Positions 8,540 through 18,112 are shown, numbered from the stretch's first letter. The stretch: DNA of 64,000 nucleotides from DT-110 sp964342305 (GCA_964342305.1 CAYFGK010000007.1:27703-91702), one strand, 5' to 3'. Notes: a model not told the origin generated them from the letters alone. Made by a program: numbers and translations.

Positions 8540-10741
8540 ATGACAACCAATATAAATAGCAAACACAACCGTCGGTCGTTTCTCAAGATCTCGACCGTTG
8601 CGGGTGGCGGATTGGTCCTCGGCCTCAATATGCTGACCTCCTGCCAACGACCCGGTGCATCGGATGAGATCGAAATGCCCGAAGAATGGTTCGAAATGAA
8701 CGCCTACCTCAAGGTGGGGGACAACGGTGTGGTAACCATTTACTCACCAAATCCGGAAATCGGTCAGAACGTCAAGACCGCCATGCCCATGATCGTAGCC
8801 GAAGAACTCGACGTGGACTGGAAAAACGTGGTGGTCGAGCAAGCCGGCCTGGATACCGATAAATATTCCCGTCAGCTGGCTGGTGGTAGCCAATCGATCC
8901 GCCAGGGCTGGAACGGCCTGCGCAAAGCAGGAGCAACCGCTCGCCACATGCTGCTCATGGCCGCTGCCGAACAGTGGGACGTTCCCGTGGAAGAACTGAC
9001 TACGGCTAACGGCATGATCATGCACGAAGGCTCCGGCCAGAAGATGGGCTACGGCGAAGTAGCCTCCGCCGCCGGTCAATTACAGGTGCCCGAGGAGGTA
9101 CCCATGAAAGACGCTAAAGATTTCAACATCATCGGCACCCCCACCCTCAATGTGGACGGTAAAGCCATCGTTACCGGTGAGCCATTATTTGGTCTCGACG
9201 TACAGCGTGAAGGAATGCTGATTGCCATGGCTGAGCACGCTCCTGCCTTCGGTATGACGGTTAAGAACTTCGATGCTTCGGACGCCCTCGCCATGCCGGG
9301 GATTAAAGACGTATTCACCATCAATACCAGACCCGAAGGCGCGGAACAGCAATGGTCCGACGTCAACGCCTTTCCCGAACTGGTGGTAGTAGTTGGTGAG
9401 ACTACCTGGCAGGTCATGAAGGCTAAAAAAGCCCTCAAGATCGAATGGGAAAAAACCAGTGATCTCGAAAATACCGCCAATCACGAAACGGCATTGGCCC
9501 AACTGATCGAACAGCCTACTGCGGAGCCCGCCCGACGCGACGGCAACCCCGAAAAAGCTTTCGCGGATGCAGCCCAGGTTATCGAGCGCACCTACTCGGC
9601 ACCCTTCCTGGCACACAACCCGATGGAGCCGATGAACTTCTTCGCACACGTTACCGATGACAAAGCCGAATTACTGGGTCCCATTCAGACTCCCCAATAC
9701 CTGCGTATGACCGCTTCGGAATTGCTGGGGATGCCGGAGGATAATATCTCCATTATGATGACCCGCATGGGGGGTGGCTTCGGACGCCGCCTGTACGGAC
9801 ACTTCGGCGTGGAAGCCGCGCTGATTTCTCAAAAAGCCAAAGCTCCGGTCAAACTGGTCTACAGTCGTGAAGATGACATGACCAACGGTGTTTATCGCCC
9901 GGCCTATAAGGTGAAATACCGCGCCGCTCTGGATGCCGACAACAACCTGATCGGTTTCCACGTTCGCGGTGCCGGTGTTCACGGTAGCCCCGTATTCCAG
10001 AATCGCTTCCCGGCCGGTGCCGTCGATAACTACCTGGCGGAAAACCACGGCCTGGAGTCTAATGTATCGACCGGTGCCTGGCGCGCACCTCGCTCCAATT
10101 TCATCGCCGGAGCAGAGCAATCTTTCCTCGACGAAGTGGCCGAAGCAGCCGGCAAGGATCCCATCGAAATGCGTCTCGAGCTCTTTGAACGGGCCCAGAG
10201 TAATCCGGTGGGTGAGAACAACGACTACGATGCCGAGCGCTACGCTGGCGTACTGAAGCTCGTCAAGGAGAAATGCAACTGGGGTACGGAAGCCGACGGC
10301 ACCTACCGCGGTGTGTCGGCCTACTATTGCCACAACTCCTACGTTGCTCAGGTAGTCGATATCGTAAAGGAAAACGGTAAACCACGGGTTAACAAGGTAT
10401 GGTGCGCGGTGGATTGCGGCATCGTCGTAAACCCCGAAGGCGCCAAAAACCAGATCGAAGGAGGCCTGGTCGATGGAATCGGCCACGCTATGTTCAGCGC
10501 GCTTACGCTAAAGGAGGGTCGCCCTGAGCAGCAAAACTTCGATTCCTACCGATTGATCCGCCACACCGAGGCACCCCGCGAGATCGAGACCCACTTTGTG
10601 GATAACGGTATTGATCCGACCGGTCTGGGTGAACCCGGACTGCCTCCGATCCAGGCGGCCGTTGCCAACGCCCTTTACAAGGCGACAGGCAACCGCCTGT
10701 ACAAGCAACCATTTGTACAAGAAGAAGAGTTGCTGGGTTAA
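8540..10741 (+). CDS. Molybdopterin subunit of xanthine dehydrogenase family (IorB type), Tat-targeted
   Basis: A 733-residue catalytic subunit. The N-terminus has a twin-arginine signal (RRSFLK at about residues 11-16) followed by GGGLVLGLNMLTSCQ. The LTSC lipobox suggests a Tat-exported lipoprotein. Molybdopterin landmarks include MMTRMGGGFGRRLYGHF, STGAWRAPRSN, and GLGEPGLPPIQAAVANAL near the C-terminus, where the Glu is the expected catalytic base. Its nearest enzyme types are isoquinoline 1-oxidoreductase beta and membrane-bound aldehyde dehydrogenases; the substrate cannot be told. It forms a two-gene operon with the [2Fe-2S] subunit and needs molybdenum, which modABC at 25.5-27.9 kb could supply. 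A strong terminator follows. Confidence 0.92.
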   Translation: MTTNINSKHNRRSFLKISTVAGGGLVLGLNMLTSCQRPGASDEIEMPEEWFEMNAYLKVGDNGVVTIYSPNPEIGQNVKTAMPMIVAEELDVDWKNVVVEQAGLDTDKYSRQLAGGSQSIRQGWNGLRKAGATARHMLLMAAAEQWDVPVEELTTANGMIMHEGSGQKMGYGEVASAAGQLQVPEEVPMKDAKDFNIIGTPTLNVDGKAIVTGEPLFGLDVQREGMLIAMAEHAPAFGMTVKNFDASDALAMPGIKDVFTINTRPEGAEQQWSDVNAFPELVVVVGETTWQVMKAKKALKIEWEKTSDLENTANHETALAQLIEQPTAEPARRDGNPEKAFADAAQVIERTYSAPFLAHNPMEPMNFFAHVTDDKAELLGPIQTPQYLRMTASELLGMPEDNISIMMTRMGGGFGRRLYGHFGVEAALISQKAKAPVKLVYSREDDMTNGVYRPAYKVKYRAALDADNNLIGFHVRGAGVHGSPVFQNRFPAGAVDNYLAENHGLESNVSTGAWRAPRSNFIAGAEQSFLDEVAEAAGKDPIEMRLELFERAQSNPVGENNDYDAERYAGVLKLVKEKCNWGTEADGTYRGVSAYYCHNSYVAQVVDIVKENGKPRVNKVWCAVDCGIVVNPEGAKNQIEGGLVDGIGHAMFSALTLKEGRPEQQNFDSYRLIRHTEAPREIETHFVDNGIDPTGLGEPGLPPIQAAVANALYKATGNRLYKQPFVQEEELLG

Positions 10742-10765
10742 CGATAGCCTGTATTGGCAACCTTC

Positions 10766-10804
10766 TCCCGGAATTTGACTTCGGTCAGGTTCCGGGATTT
10801 TTTT
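10766..10804 (+). terminator. Rho-independent terminator after molybdenum hydroxylase operon
   Basis: TCCCGGAA (10766-10773) pairs with TTCCGGGA (10790-10797), with an inner TGAC/GTCA stem and a TTCG loop, followed by a run of T to 10804. It starts 25 bases after the stop. Confidence 0.85.
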
Positions 10805-10815
10805 AGCTTTCATCT

Positions 10816-11194
10816 ATGGCTTCTGAACTTCAACACTATATTAATCAGACCTTCGAGGTGGCTCCCGACACTGCCCAACGTCTGGAAATGGCTTTCGCAG
10901 ATGAGTTTTTGCCGAAAGGGGAATACTTTACCCAAACCGGCTCTTACCACAACCGCCTTAGCTTTATACATTCGGGATACCTGCGGGTATTTGCCGAGCG
11001 CGACGGGAAAGACATCACCCAATGGATCTCAAGCCCGGGAGAATTTATCACCGACCTGGCAGCATTGGTTTTCCGGCAACCGGCCCGTTGGCACATTCAG
11101 GCGCCGTATGCTGGTGGATACGGAGAAAAACTTTAAGGCTTTCAATGAAGCCTTGAAGGCGGAATGTGAAAAGCCCGTTTACACCGAAGTCTGA
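10816..11194 (+). pseudogene. Broken Crp/Fnr-type cNMP-binding regulator
   Basis: From the ATG at 10816 the frame encodes an N-terminal cNMP-binding domain of the Bacteroidota Crp-like type (KGEYFTQTGSYHNRLSFIHS, GYLRVFAERDGKDITQWIS, FITDLAALVFRQPARWHIQA). It then runs off into PYAGGYGEKL and a stop at 11136. An adjacent frame continues as LVDTEKNFKAFNEALKAECE and stops at 11194. No helix-turn-helix domain is present; intact relatives are near 190-200 residues. A deletion or frameshift around 11100 has probably removed the C-terminal half, and the tail in the other frame may even come from a different gene. It follows the hydroxylase operon terminator closely. Confidence 0.6.
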
Positions 11195-11263
11195 ACGAGC
11201 AGCTCCCTGGTTAGTCGGGGCTATATCCTGAACAAGAGCGCTTATTAGCGCCGGACTAAACGT

Positions 11264-11400
11264 TCAACTACTTTTTCCGGTAAACGGATTGAAATTCACT
11301 CGTAAGCTACGGGCAATGGGCTGCTCCTTCAAGGCATTGGCGACGAGCCGATCCATGATCGATGAAGGGGAGAAGCGTCGACGAATGACTGTATTTTCCG
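11264..11400 (-). pseudogene. C-terminal coding remnant downstream of MG2-like gene
   Basis: In one minus-strand frame, this stretch reads IMDRLVANALKEQPIARSLR then VNFNPFTGKSS and a stop at 11264. It looks like a genuine protein C-terminus but has no start of its own and is out of frame with the MG2-like gene ending at 11409. It may be what is left of a fifth operon gene. Confidence is low because only about 45 codons support it. Confidence 0.35.
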
Positions 11401-11408
11401 ACGAATAA

Positions 11409-13052
11409 CTATCGATTGGGAATGGTAGTGAAGAAGGCCTCCCCCTGCACCCGACGGCCATCGGCCGTTTGGCCGACAACGTGTACCCGGAATTCACTGC
11501 GATCATCCGTAAGAGGGAAGGTGATGGTCGCACGACCATTTGCATCTGTTTCCATTCCGGAGGACCAATGTACCAAAGGGCTGATATCGGGTAAGCCATC
11601 CGAGGCGTGTGCCCGACTGAAATTGACCGGTCGCAATAGTCCCTGTAGTGTAGCTCCTCCTCCTTCGCGGGGCAATTGTGTTTTGCCGGTTTTCGTTTTG
11701 ATGATCACTACCCCATTTTGCGCCAGGAACATGAATTGATTAAACAACTGATCAAATTCATAGAACAAACCGATGGATTCAATATCGACCGGATTCAGGC
11801 GGGCAATAAAATCAGAATCTCTCGATAGCTGATCATCAATAATAAACAAGGGGGAACCGGCATAGAATTCCCGCTTATTTCTATCGTACATCTTGGCGAC
11901 GTACTTTTCCGTATTCCGGTCCAGGTTGAATCGCAGGGGCGTAACCACCTCATTGAAAAAGGTTGCCAGATCAGGGAACGGCTCGTATAGATCAGGCTCG
12001 ACCAGGCGATCAGGAGCCGGAAAATCGAAGGCCATATCAACAGCTGGTACATTCAGCGGTTGCTCGACCGAAGTAAATACCTGATAGATCTTTTTTCGTT
12101 GTCGGCTTAGCTCTAAATACCGGAGCACGCCCTCCGTGTAGACGAGTGGCGGCGGCGGCGGGGTACTCAGGGCATCAGCCAGTTGAACACTGAATCCGCG
12201 CTCGGGATAGGAGATAAACTGAATCTTGGATGTTTCGTAGAATCCCGGGAACTGTAGTACAAACTGGCTATTATCATCTACGCGGGAATAAAAAATCCGC
12301 TGGGAGGGTGGCAGGAAGCCTCCGATCGTTAGTCCGGTGGGGTCGACGGTATCCGAGGCTGGTGTGATCTTACCCCGGAGGAAAACATTGTTTTCCCATC
12401 GGGTACGCGGCAGCGGATAGGCACGTTGGACATTCGCGATTGGCAGCGTCCCTTCCCCCGCTAATTGATGGTCGGTCACGGAAAGGCTAAGGTTGGCTGC
12501 CGGCAGTGGATTGCCTGACTGATCTATTAGCTGCACATCAATGGCAGCAGTACTACCGGGATTCAGGTTTTCCGGGACGTCAATATTCATCTCCACATCG
12601 TTCGACCAAAGCTGCGGCACCCCGGAGGCCTCCAGACCGGAAGCATCCCGGACGGTCACTTGTTCCGGATTCGTGGTCAGATCATTATATACCGGAAACG
12701 GTACCGCAGCGAAGATGGTTTCCTGTGCACTATTAAGGGTGCGCCCCCAGATGAGCAACCGATACATACCACTGTTGGCATCATAGGGGATTTTGTAGTA
12801 GGCAGGGAGGGCGGTTTTCCCCTCGGAAGCCAGGAAGTAATAGCCCTGCAAACGGTTTTTCCCATCGAGGATTACTGCTTTGACAGTTACCTTGGTCCCC
12901 TCCATATGATCGGGCAGGTATACCTGATACCACATAGTCTCCCCATTCACGTAGAAGGACTTGTCCATGTGAACCATGCAAGTGGTTTGCACTTGTGCTG
13001 CCAGGAGCAAAAAATGGCAAATACCGAGTAGGGAAAGGATCCAGCGTTTCAT
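11409..13052 (-). CDS. Exported MG2/macroglobulin-like protein with plug-like segment
   Basis: A 547-residue exported protein with signal peptide (MKRWILSLLGICHFLLLAAQ). The first ~130 residues (HMDKSFYVNGETMWYQVYLP) match the MG2-type beta-sandwich of alpha-2-macroglobulin-like Bacteroidota proteins, and a second beta domain follows. Near residues 400-460 the text FIIDDQLSRDSDF...IESIGLFY...AQNGVVIIKTK resembles the plug domain of TonB receptors. The C-terminus (TDANGRATITFPLTDDRSEF) is a beta-sandwich. No thioester motif is seen. It starts 19 bases after the second DUF4249 gene and is last in the TonB receptor operon, so it probably helps uptake or surface assembly; that is inference. Confidence 0.65.
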   Translation of the reverse strand: MKRWILSLLGICHFLLLAAQVQTTCMVHMDKSFYVNGETMWYQVYLPDHMEGTKVTVKAVILDGKNRLQGYYFLASEGKTALPAYYKIPYDANSGMYRLLIWGRTLNSAQETIFAAVPFPVYNDLTTNPEQVTVRDASGLEASGVPQLWSNDVEMNIDVPENLNPGSTAAIDVQLIDQSGNPLPAANLSLSVTDHQLAGEGTLPIANVQRAYPLPRTRWENNVFLRGKITPASDTVDPTGLTIGGFLPPSQRIFYSRVDDNSQFVLQFPGFYETSKIQFISYPERGFSVQLADALSTPPPPPLVYTEGVLRYLELSRQRKKIYQVFTSVEQPLNVPAVDMAFDFPAPDRLVEPDLYEPFPDLATFFNEVVTPLRFNLDRNTEKYVAKMYDRNKREFYAGSPLFIIDDQLSRDSDFIARLNPVDIESIGLFYEFDQLFNQFMFLAQNGVVIIKTKTGKTQLPREGGGATLQGLLRPVNFSRAHASDGLPDISPLVHWSSGMETDANGRATITFPLTDDRSEFRVHVVGQTADGRRVQGEAFFTTIPNR

Positions 13053-13071
13053 GGAAAATTTTTTTTAAAGG

Positions 13072-14193
13072 TTAACCACCCCAATGGGGTGGCTTGGAGA
13101 AGGAGGTCCTATCTGCTCCCCAAACGTAGGCGCAATCGTCGCACAGAGTTGTCACCAATTCCCCGTCTGGGTCAGGAGTTAGATTTTCCGGCAACGGGCA
13201 GTACATTGGGGGCATACCTACTTCCTTTGGCGTAACAAATTGCTGTATGGTATCCCGGTGAGTGGCATAAAATAACCCAAAGACGGTTTCTTCCGGGTCC
13301 TGCAGCGAGTGCATGTTTCCGCTTAATTGCCCTACCGGATCTTCAGCAATGGTGCCTGATCGGTTAATAATACGATCGAATTGATCCCAATACCGATGGG
13401 CCTCCTTTGATAAGGTTTCCTGAATAACGGTCATCTGGTACCCTTCGGCGTACCGAAAATCAAGAGGATCTTCCAGTATTTCCAGACTAACTTGATCCAG
13501 CTCTTCGTTGGACGTTTGGGTTCCATCCAGTAATAGCATAGCAGACCGATCTGGTTCGGACGACAAATAGCACATTCGCCCAAAGGAACCATTATCATTT
13601 GATTCCGTCAGCTTGAAGATGGATTCCCTTGTAAAACGAAATCGGGCATTCCCGAGGCCATCCGGCCGTTTAAGACCAGCTGTAATGGAATAGCGCAGAA
13701 CTTGTTCGCTTATTATTTCTCCGTCTCCGGCCAGCACCTCTTTTTGGTCGATTTCGTAGTAAACAGATGGCATTGGAGTTCCTACATACAACGTATCAAT
13801 TGCACTTTGGTACATACGCCCGTCCGGTAGTTCTACTTCCAGCAGATATCCTTTTCCGGGTTCCACCGAAAAACGGGGATCGCCAGCCGGGATCTTTGTA
13901 GCATACCCCCTCTGGGTAAAGTCGACCGGTATCTCCAGGGTAGCCCCTGATTCGGCCTCTACCAGCCGTACCCCCGTTGCCATTATTGGTTCGGAGGCAC
14001 CGAAAAATGCTTTCGGGTTGAAGGTTTCAACCCGTACTAATACCTCGGAAACTGGCCCATACACTAATCTGCCATTAATGACTACCTCATCGAGAGGCTC
14101 ATGCCGAGCCTCCAGCGTAATTTCATCTACACAACCGGTATAGCTGACAAGACATGCTAAGCAAGTAGTAAATATCAAATTTCTTCGCATCAT
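13072..14193 (-). CDS. DUF4249 lipoprotein, second copy
   Basis: About 373 residues from MMRRNLIFTTCLACL, with lipobox YTGC. An ATG six codons further up (to 14211) is also possible. It has the DUF4249 pattern: EPLDEVVINGRLVYGPVSEV, then beta-rich repeats, and a C-terminal CDDCAYVWG motif. It is a paralogue of the gene just upstream, with the same start motif, the same NRSGTIAEDPVGQLSGNMHS segment and the same end. DUF4249 lipoproteins are usually encoded next to STN-containing TonB receptors and probably sit on the outer membrane as the surface partner of the receptor. The ligand is unknown. Confidence 0.85.
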   Translation of the reverse strand: MMRRNLIFTTCLACLVSYTGCVDEITLEARHEPLDEVVINGRLVYGPVSEVLVRVETFNPKAFFGASEPIMATGVRLVEAESGATLEIPVDFTQRGYATKIPAGDPRFSVEPGKGYLLEVELPDGRMYQSAIDTLYVGTPMPSVYYEIDQKEVLAGDGEIISEQVLRYSITAGLKRPDGLGNARFRFTRESIFKLTESNDNGSFGRMCYLSSEPDRSAMLLLDGTQTSNEELDQVSLEILEDPLDFRYAEGYQMTVIQETLSKEAHRYWDQFDRIINRSGTIAEDPVGQLSGNMHSLQDPEETVFGLFYATHRDTIQQFVTPKEVGMPPMYCPLPENLTPDPDGELVTTLCDDCAYVWGADRTSFSKPPHWGG

Positions 14194-14247
14194 ATTTTTT
14201 TGCGGAAGCATCCCGATATCTTCACCGGCAGCTATCCGTTGACTCCT

Positions 14248-15363
14248 TTACCCGCCCCAACCCGGAGGCGGAGACAAATACACTGGTCCTTCTTCCCACA
14301 GATCTTCGCAATCATCGCAAATAGTAGGGGTTGGCGGGATCAGAGGATCACGTGACGGAGGGATCGGGCAGAGGTGACCTGGGTTACCCACTTCTCCGGG
14401 TGAAATATAAATGCTGGCCGAATCTTGCACCACGGCATAGAAAATCCCGTAGACTATCTCCTCCGGATCATTAACCGCAAACATATTCCCACGTACCTCT
14501 CCTGCCGGGTCTTCCGAGATGGTCCCCGTCCGGTTAATGACCGTATTGACATGATCCCAGTAGTCGACGACCTCCCTGCTAACCGATTGCTGAAATACCG
14601 TAAAAAGAAAGCCGTCGGCATACCGGTAATTGATGTTGCTTCGATACACATCCACCAGAATGGATTGGCCGGTACCCTCCGTAAATTCGGCGCCCCGCAG
14701 TATTGGTGTCCGGGCATTTACGATGGGATATTCCAGGTAGCAAATGTTGGAGAAGTCGTCGCCCGGCATTTCATCAAGCTCAAAGATGCCCCTGCGCGAC
14801 CAGAGCAGGTTGGCATTTCCGGCTCCATCAGGCCGTTCGTAGGTTGTCCTGACCTGGTAGGTAATAATGTCATTCTGGTAGGGGATGCCCGAAGGACTCA
14901 TACCTCTTTCTTCGCTCAGTGTATAGGTTAATTCTTCGATTTGCGGAACAGCGTATAACTCCTGAGGAATACTGCGATAAATCCCACCTTCGTTGAGCTC
15001 CACTTCAATTTGGTAGGTTCGGCCCAGCTCGATAGAAATAGTGGGTTCGCCAGGCGTTATTTCCCCGAAAAATCCCCGCCGCTGCGTCGATACCGGAACC
15101 CGGTACGAATCGCCACTTTCCACCTCGATCAGGTCCACTCGTTCCACACCAACAGGGGAGGCATTAGAAAAACGATCCACCGGCCGGAAGCGATTTACCT
15201 GAACGAAAATGGTGGAGGGTTCCCCAAAGGTCAGTTTCCCGTTAATAACTACATTATCGTTAGGGTCACTGTCAGGATCGAGGATGATCGTATCTACGCA
15301 TCCGTATAGCAAGAGTGCCAAAGTGCCAATAAGAAAGAGCAGTGGGTTTCTCATTTTGGTCAT
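14248..15363 (-). CDS. DUF4249 lipoprotein, first copy
   Basis: A 371-residue lipoprotein from MTKMRNPLLFLIGTLALLLY with lipobox LYGC. A longer reading to 15399 adds only a polar leader that would precede the signal peptide and overlap the TonB gene. DUF4249 landmarks: NDNVVINGKLTFGEPSTIFV, NRTGTISEDPAGEVRGNMFA, and the C-terminal CDDCEDLWEEG followed by PPPGWGG, which the downstream paralogue also shares. It starts 22 bases after the TonB receptor stop, so it is co-transcribed with it. Two DUF4249 copies in one operon suggest two surface proteins for one receptor. Confidence 0.85.
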   Translation of the reverse strand: MTKMRNPLLFLIGTLALLLYGCVDTIILDPDSDPNDNVVINGKLTFGEPSTIFVQVNRFRPVDRFSNASPVGVERVDLIEVESGDSYRVPVSTQRRGFFGEITPGEPTISIELGRTYQIEVELNEGGIYRSIPQELYAVPQIEELTYTLSEERGMSPSGIPYQNDIITYQVRTTYERPDGAGNANLLWSRRGIFELDEMPGDDFSNICYLEYPIVNARTPILRGAEFTEGTGQSILVDVYRSNINYRYADGFLFTVFQQSVSREVVDYWDHVNTVINRTGTISEDPAGEVRGNMFAVNDPEEIVYGIFYAVVQDSASIYISPGEVGNPGHLCPIPPSRDPLIPPTPTICDDCEDLWEEGPVYLSPPPGWGG

Positions 15364-15385
15364 CCGTTTTCTGGAAATACTCGAA

Positions 15386-18112
15386 CTATTTCCACTCAAA
15401 ATTAAAGGTCAGTGCCGGGAAGGCATTGCCCAAAATTGCTAATTGCCGCGCCCGCCCGGGCAGGGTAATCTCCCGGTCGTAAAAGACGGTAAATGGATTC
15501 TCCCGACCGTAGACATTATACACTGAGATTGTCCAACTGGTCTTGAACCGACGATCCTTGCGGTACCCCATACCAATGGTATAAGCAAAGTCGAGCCGAT
15601 GGTAATCGGGTATGCGCAATCCGTTGCGCGAGGAGTACAAGGGTACCCGCAGTCCTTCCAGCGTTTCGTAGGTACCAACGGGAGCCGTAACCGGCCGACC
15701 GCGGTGGTAATTGAAATTCAGGGTGATGGTATGCCGTTGGTTGGGCTGAAAGTTGACCACCATAGCCAGGTTGTGCGGCAGATCAAAATTGCTCGGATAC
15801 CATTCGCCCCGGTTGATTCCCGTTACCTGTCGCTCGGTGCGCGAATAGGTATAGTTCACGAACCCATTCCACTCTCCGATATTTCGCTTCACACTAACCT
15901 CCACCCCGTAAGCCCGACCGGTACCGTTTAGCGTTTCTGTTTCCAGGTTGTTGTTTGCCCGCAACGCGGCGAAATCTTTGAAGTCATATAATTGATCAAT
16001 AGTTCGGCCGTATACTTCGACCGAAGTTTCCCATTCGTTCTCCGCAAAATTTCGGAAAAAACCGATGGAGGCATTATGGGCCCGGTTAGGTTCCAGATAG
16101 GCAGTACTAAGCTGGTATTGATTGCCCGGAGTGGGGCTATCCGCATTGAAGATCTGGTTAATAAACTGTGCCGTCCGGCTATATCCGGCTTTGATAGAGG
16201 TATTTGGCGAAAGCCGGTACCTGACCGACATCCGGGGCTCCAGACTATTATAGGTGGCAATGGTTTCGCCCGAAGCATAGGAAGACACATCGGTGATCTC
16301 TTCGCTTTCCGGGTCTTCCGGATTTTCGTAGTTGGGTACTTCTCCCGGTCCCAGGAACCGATAGTGTACTAATCGGAGTCCGCCCGAAATTTCAACGGCC
16401 GGTGATAAGGCATAGGTTACCTGTCCGAATAAAGCCGATTCCAGGGCACGCTCCCGAGGAACCGATCGAGACATGACCAGTGAAGTATCTCCGAAGGGAG
16501 CCAAATCGCCCGGATCGACCTGATAAAACACGGAGGCCAGTCCACCCTCCACCGTCAGGTCAACCGTTGGATTGTAGGTAAACTGATTCTTCAGGCGCGT
16601 ATAACTGATCTGATTATTCAGGGTGGCCGCCTCGCGCCCGGCAAAATCTGTTTGTTCGCTACGGTAACGGCTATAACTGAGCGAGAGGCGATTATATGCC
16701 TGATCGGAGAAAAAAGTCTTATAGATAGCCTGACCCGTCAGGGTTTGGTAATCAAAACCGAATTCATCGTTGTAGGTGAACTCATCATCCGAGGAATATC
16801 CCGACAGGATCAACTGATGGTTCTCAGTGAAGCGATGGGTATACCGCACATTCAGGTCGTAGAAAAAAGCTGAACTGCGTTGTACCGTTAACACATCAAT
16901 GGTCCGCAGCAGCCAATCCGTATAGGACGAGCGAAAACCGACCAGAAAACTGCTCTTACCAGCGATAACCGGCCCTTCGGCGGATATCCGGCTGGTGACC
17001 GGTCCTACCCCACCCTTGAACTGAAAGCCATCGAAATTACCATCACGCATTTCGACATCGAGTACCGAAGATAAACGCCCGCCGTAAGTCGCCGGCATGG
17101 TAGCTTTAAATAGTTGCACCCGTTGCACGAGGTCGGTATTCAGGGTACTGAAAAAACCAAGTGCGTGGGAAGGATTGAAAAGAATGGCATCGTCTTGCAA
17201 AATGAGGTTTTGATCAACTTCGCCGCCCCGTACATTGAATCCAATCGCTCCCTCACCGATGGTACTCACTCCGGGATATAAGAGCAGGCTCTTAATGACA
17301 TCCGTTTCGCCCATAAAGGAAGGCAAGCGCTTGACAGTCATCATATCCACTTGGGTCACCCCGACCTGTGTACGGTCGAGATTGTCTTCCGGAGAATCGG
17401 ATTGAATGGTAACCTCGCTTAGTTCAATTGCCCTTGGTTCCAGGTTGATTTCCAGGGGTCCATCATTGAATACCTGAATCTGCTGTAAGCGCTCTTCGTA
17501 TCCCACAAATGAGATCAGCACCTCGTAGCGTCCGGTGGGTACCTGAACAGTATACTGGCCATTTTGATCGGTAGTGAACCCCTGTTCCAGGGCCGGCCAG
17601 TACACATTGGCGCCCACGATGGGTAAGTCCGTTTCGGCGTCAATGAGGGTTGCCGTGACCGTGGCCTGACCGTTGGGCGCAATATTTTCGATAGAACCTA
17701 TCTCCAGGGTACGCTCGGCTTCCGAAGGTTCTGTGGCTACGGCCTCTTCCAGAGTAGCGAAATAAGAAGCTGCATACTGGGCATTGAGGCGCCCCGTTGG
17801 TCCGATCACAATTGCGTAATCCCGGTATGGCTGGAACGTCAGACCGGTACCTTCCAGCAACTGGGCGATCAATTCGGGCAGAGTGGCATCTTCGAGTGAA
17901 ATATCAACCTCCTTTTCGGGTAACTGGGCGGGATTCGCGTAAATCCTGATACCGGTGGCTGATTCTATTTGCCGAAAGGCTCCCAGCAGATTATCATCCT
18001 GGAGAGATACGGTATAGGTAAGGGTATCTATCTGCGATTGAGCTTCGGCAAGTGCAATGGGCGCCGCACAAATACAAAGCAGTATTAAGAGTCGGGCGGT
18101 GGTTTTTTTCAT
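15386..18112 (-). CDS. STN-domain TonB-dependent receptor
   Basis: A 908-residue outer-membrane receptor from MKKTTARLLILLCICAAPIA (signal peptide). Residues about 35-85 form an STN (secretin/TonB short N-terminal) domain. Residues about 155-225 form a carboxypeptidase-regulatory-like beta-sandwich (VTATLIDAETDLPIVGANVY). A plug domain (about 240-360, FNVRGGEVDQNLILQDD) and a 22-strand-type barrel ending TFNFEWK follow. STN domains often receive signals from FecR-type anti-sigma factors, but no sigma or FecR gene is near. It heads an operon with two DUF4249 lipoproteins and the MG2-like protein. Substrate unknown. Confidence 0.92.
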   Translation of the reverse strand: MKKTTARLLILLCICAAPIALAEAQSQIDTLTYTVSLQDDNLLGAFRQIESATGIRIYANPAQLPEKEVDISLEDATLPELIAQLLEGTGLTFQPYRDYAIVIGPTGRLNAQYAASYFATLEEAVATEPSEAERTLEIGSIENIAPNGQATVTATLIDAETDLPIVGANVYWPALEQGFTTDQNGQYTVQVPTGRYEVLISFVGYEERLQQIQVFNDGPLEINLEPRAIELSEVTIQSDSPEDNLDRTQVGVTQVDMMTVKRLPSFMGETDVIKSLLLYPGVSTIGEGAIGFNVRGGEVDQNLILQDDAILFNPSHALGFFSTLNTDLVQRVQLFKATMPATYGGRLSSVLDVEMRDGNFDGFQFKGGVGPVTSRISAEGPVIAGKSSFLVGFRSSYTDWLLRTIDVLTVQRSSAFFYDLNVRYTHRFTENHQLILSGYSSDDEFTYNDEFGFDYQTLTGQAIYKTFFSDQAYNRLSLSYSRYRSEQTDFAGREAATLNNQISYTRLKNQFTYNPTVDLTVEGGLASVFYQVDPGDLAPFGDTSLVMSRSVPRERALESALFGQVTYALSPAVEISGGLRLVHYRFLGPGEVPNYENPEDPESEEITDVSSYASGETIATYNSLEPRMSVRYRLSPNTSIKAGYSRTAQFINQIFNADSPTPGNQYQLSTAYLEPNRAHNASIGFFRNFAENEWETSVEVYGRTIDQLYDFKDFAALRANNNLETETLNGTGRAYGVEVSVKRNIGEWNGFVNYTYSRTERQVTGINRGEWYPSNFDLPHNLAMVVNFQPNQRHTITLNFNYHRGRPVTAPVGTYETLEGLRVPLYSSRNGLRIPDYHRLDFAYTIGMGYRKDRRFKTSWTISVYNVYGRENPFTVFYDREITLPGRARQLAILGNAFPALTFNFEWK
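16203..16215 (+). repeat. GGCGAAAGCC motif, copy 2
   Basis: TTTGGCGAAAGCC on the plus strand inside the TonB receptor gene; on the coding strand it falls in the frame L-S-P-N. Confidence 0.7.

Noticed and set aside
9671..10486. Long minus-strand open frame (271 codons) inside the molybdenum hydroxylase gene
   Set aside because: It lies wholly inside a well-supported plus-strand enzyme gene and its text shows no family pattern; it is a shadow frame of high-GC codon use.
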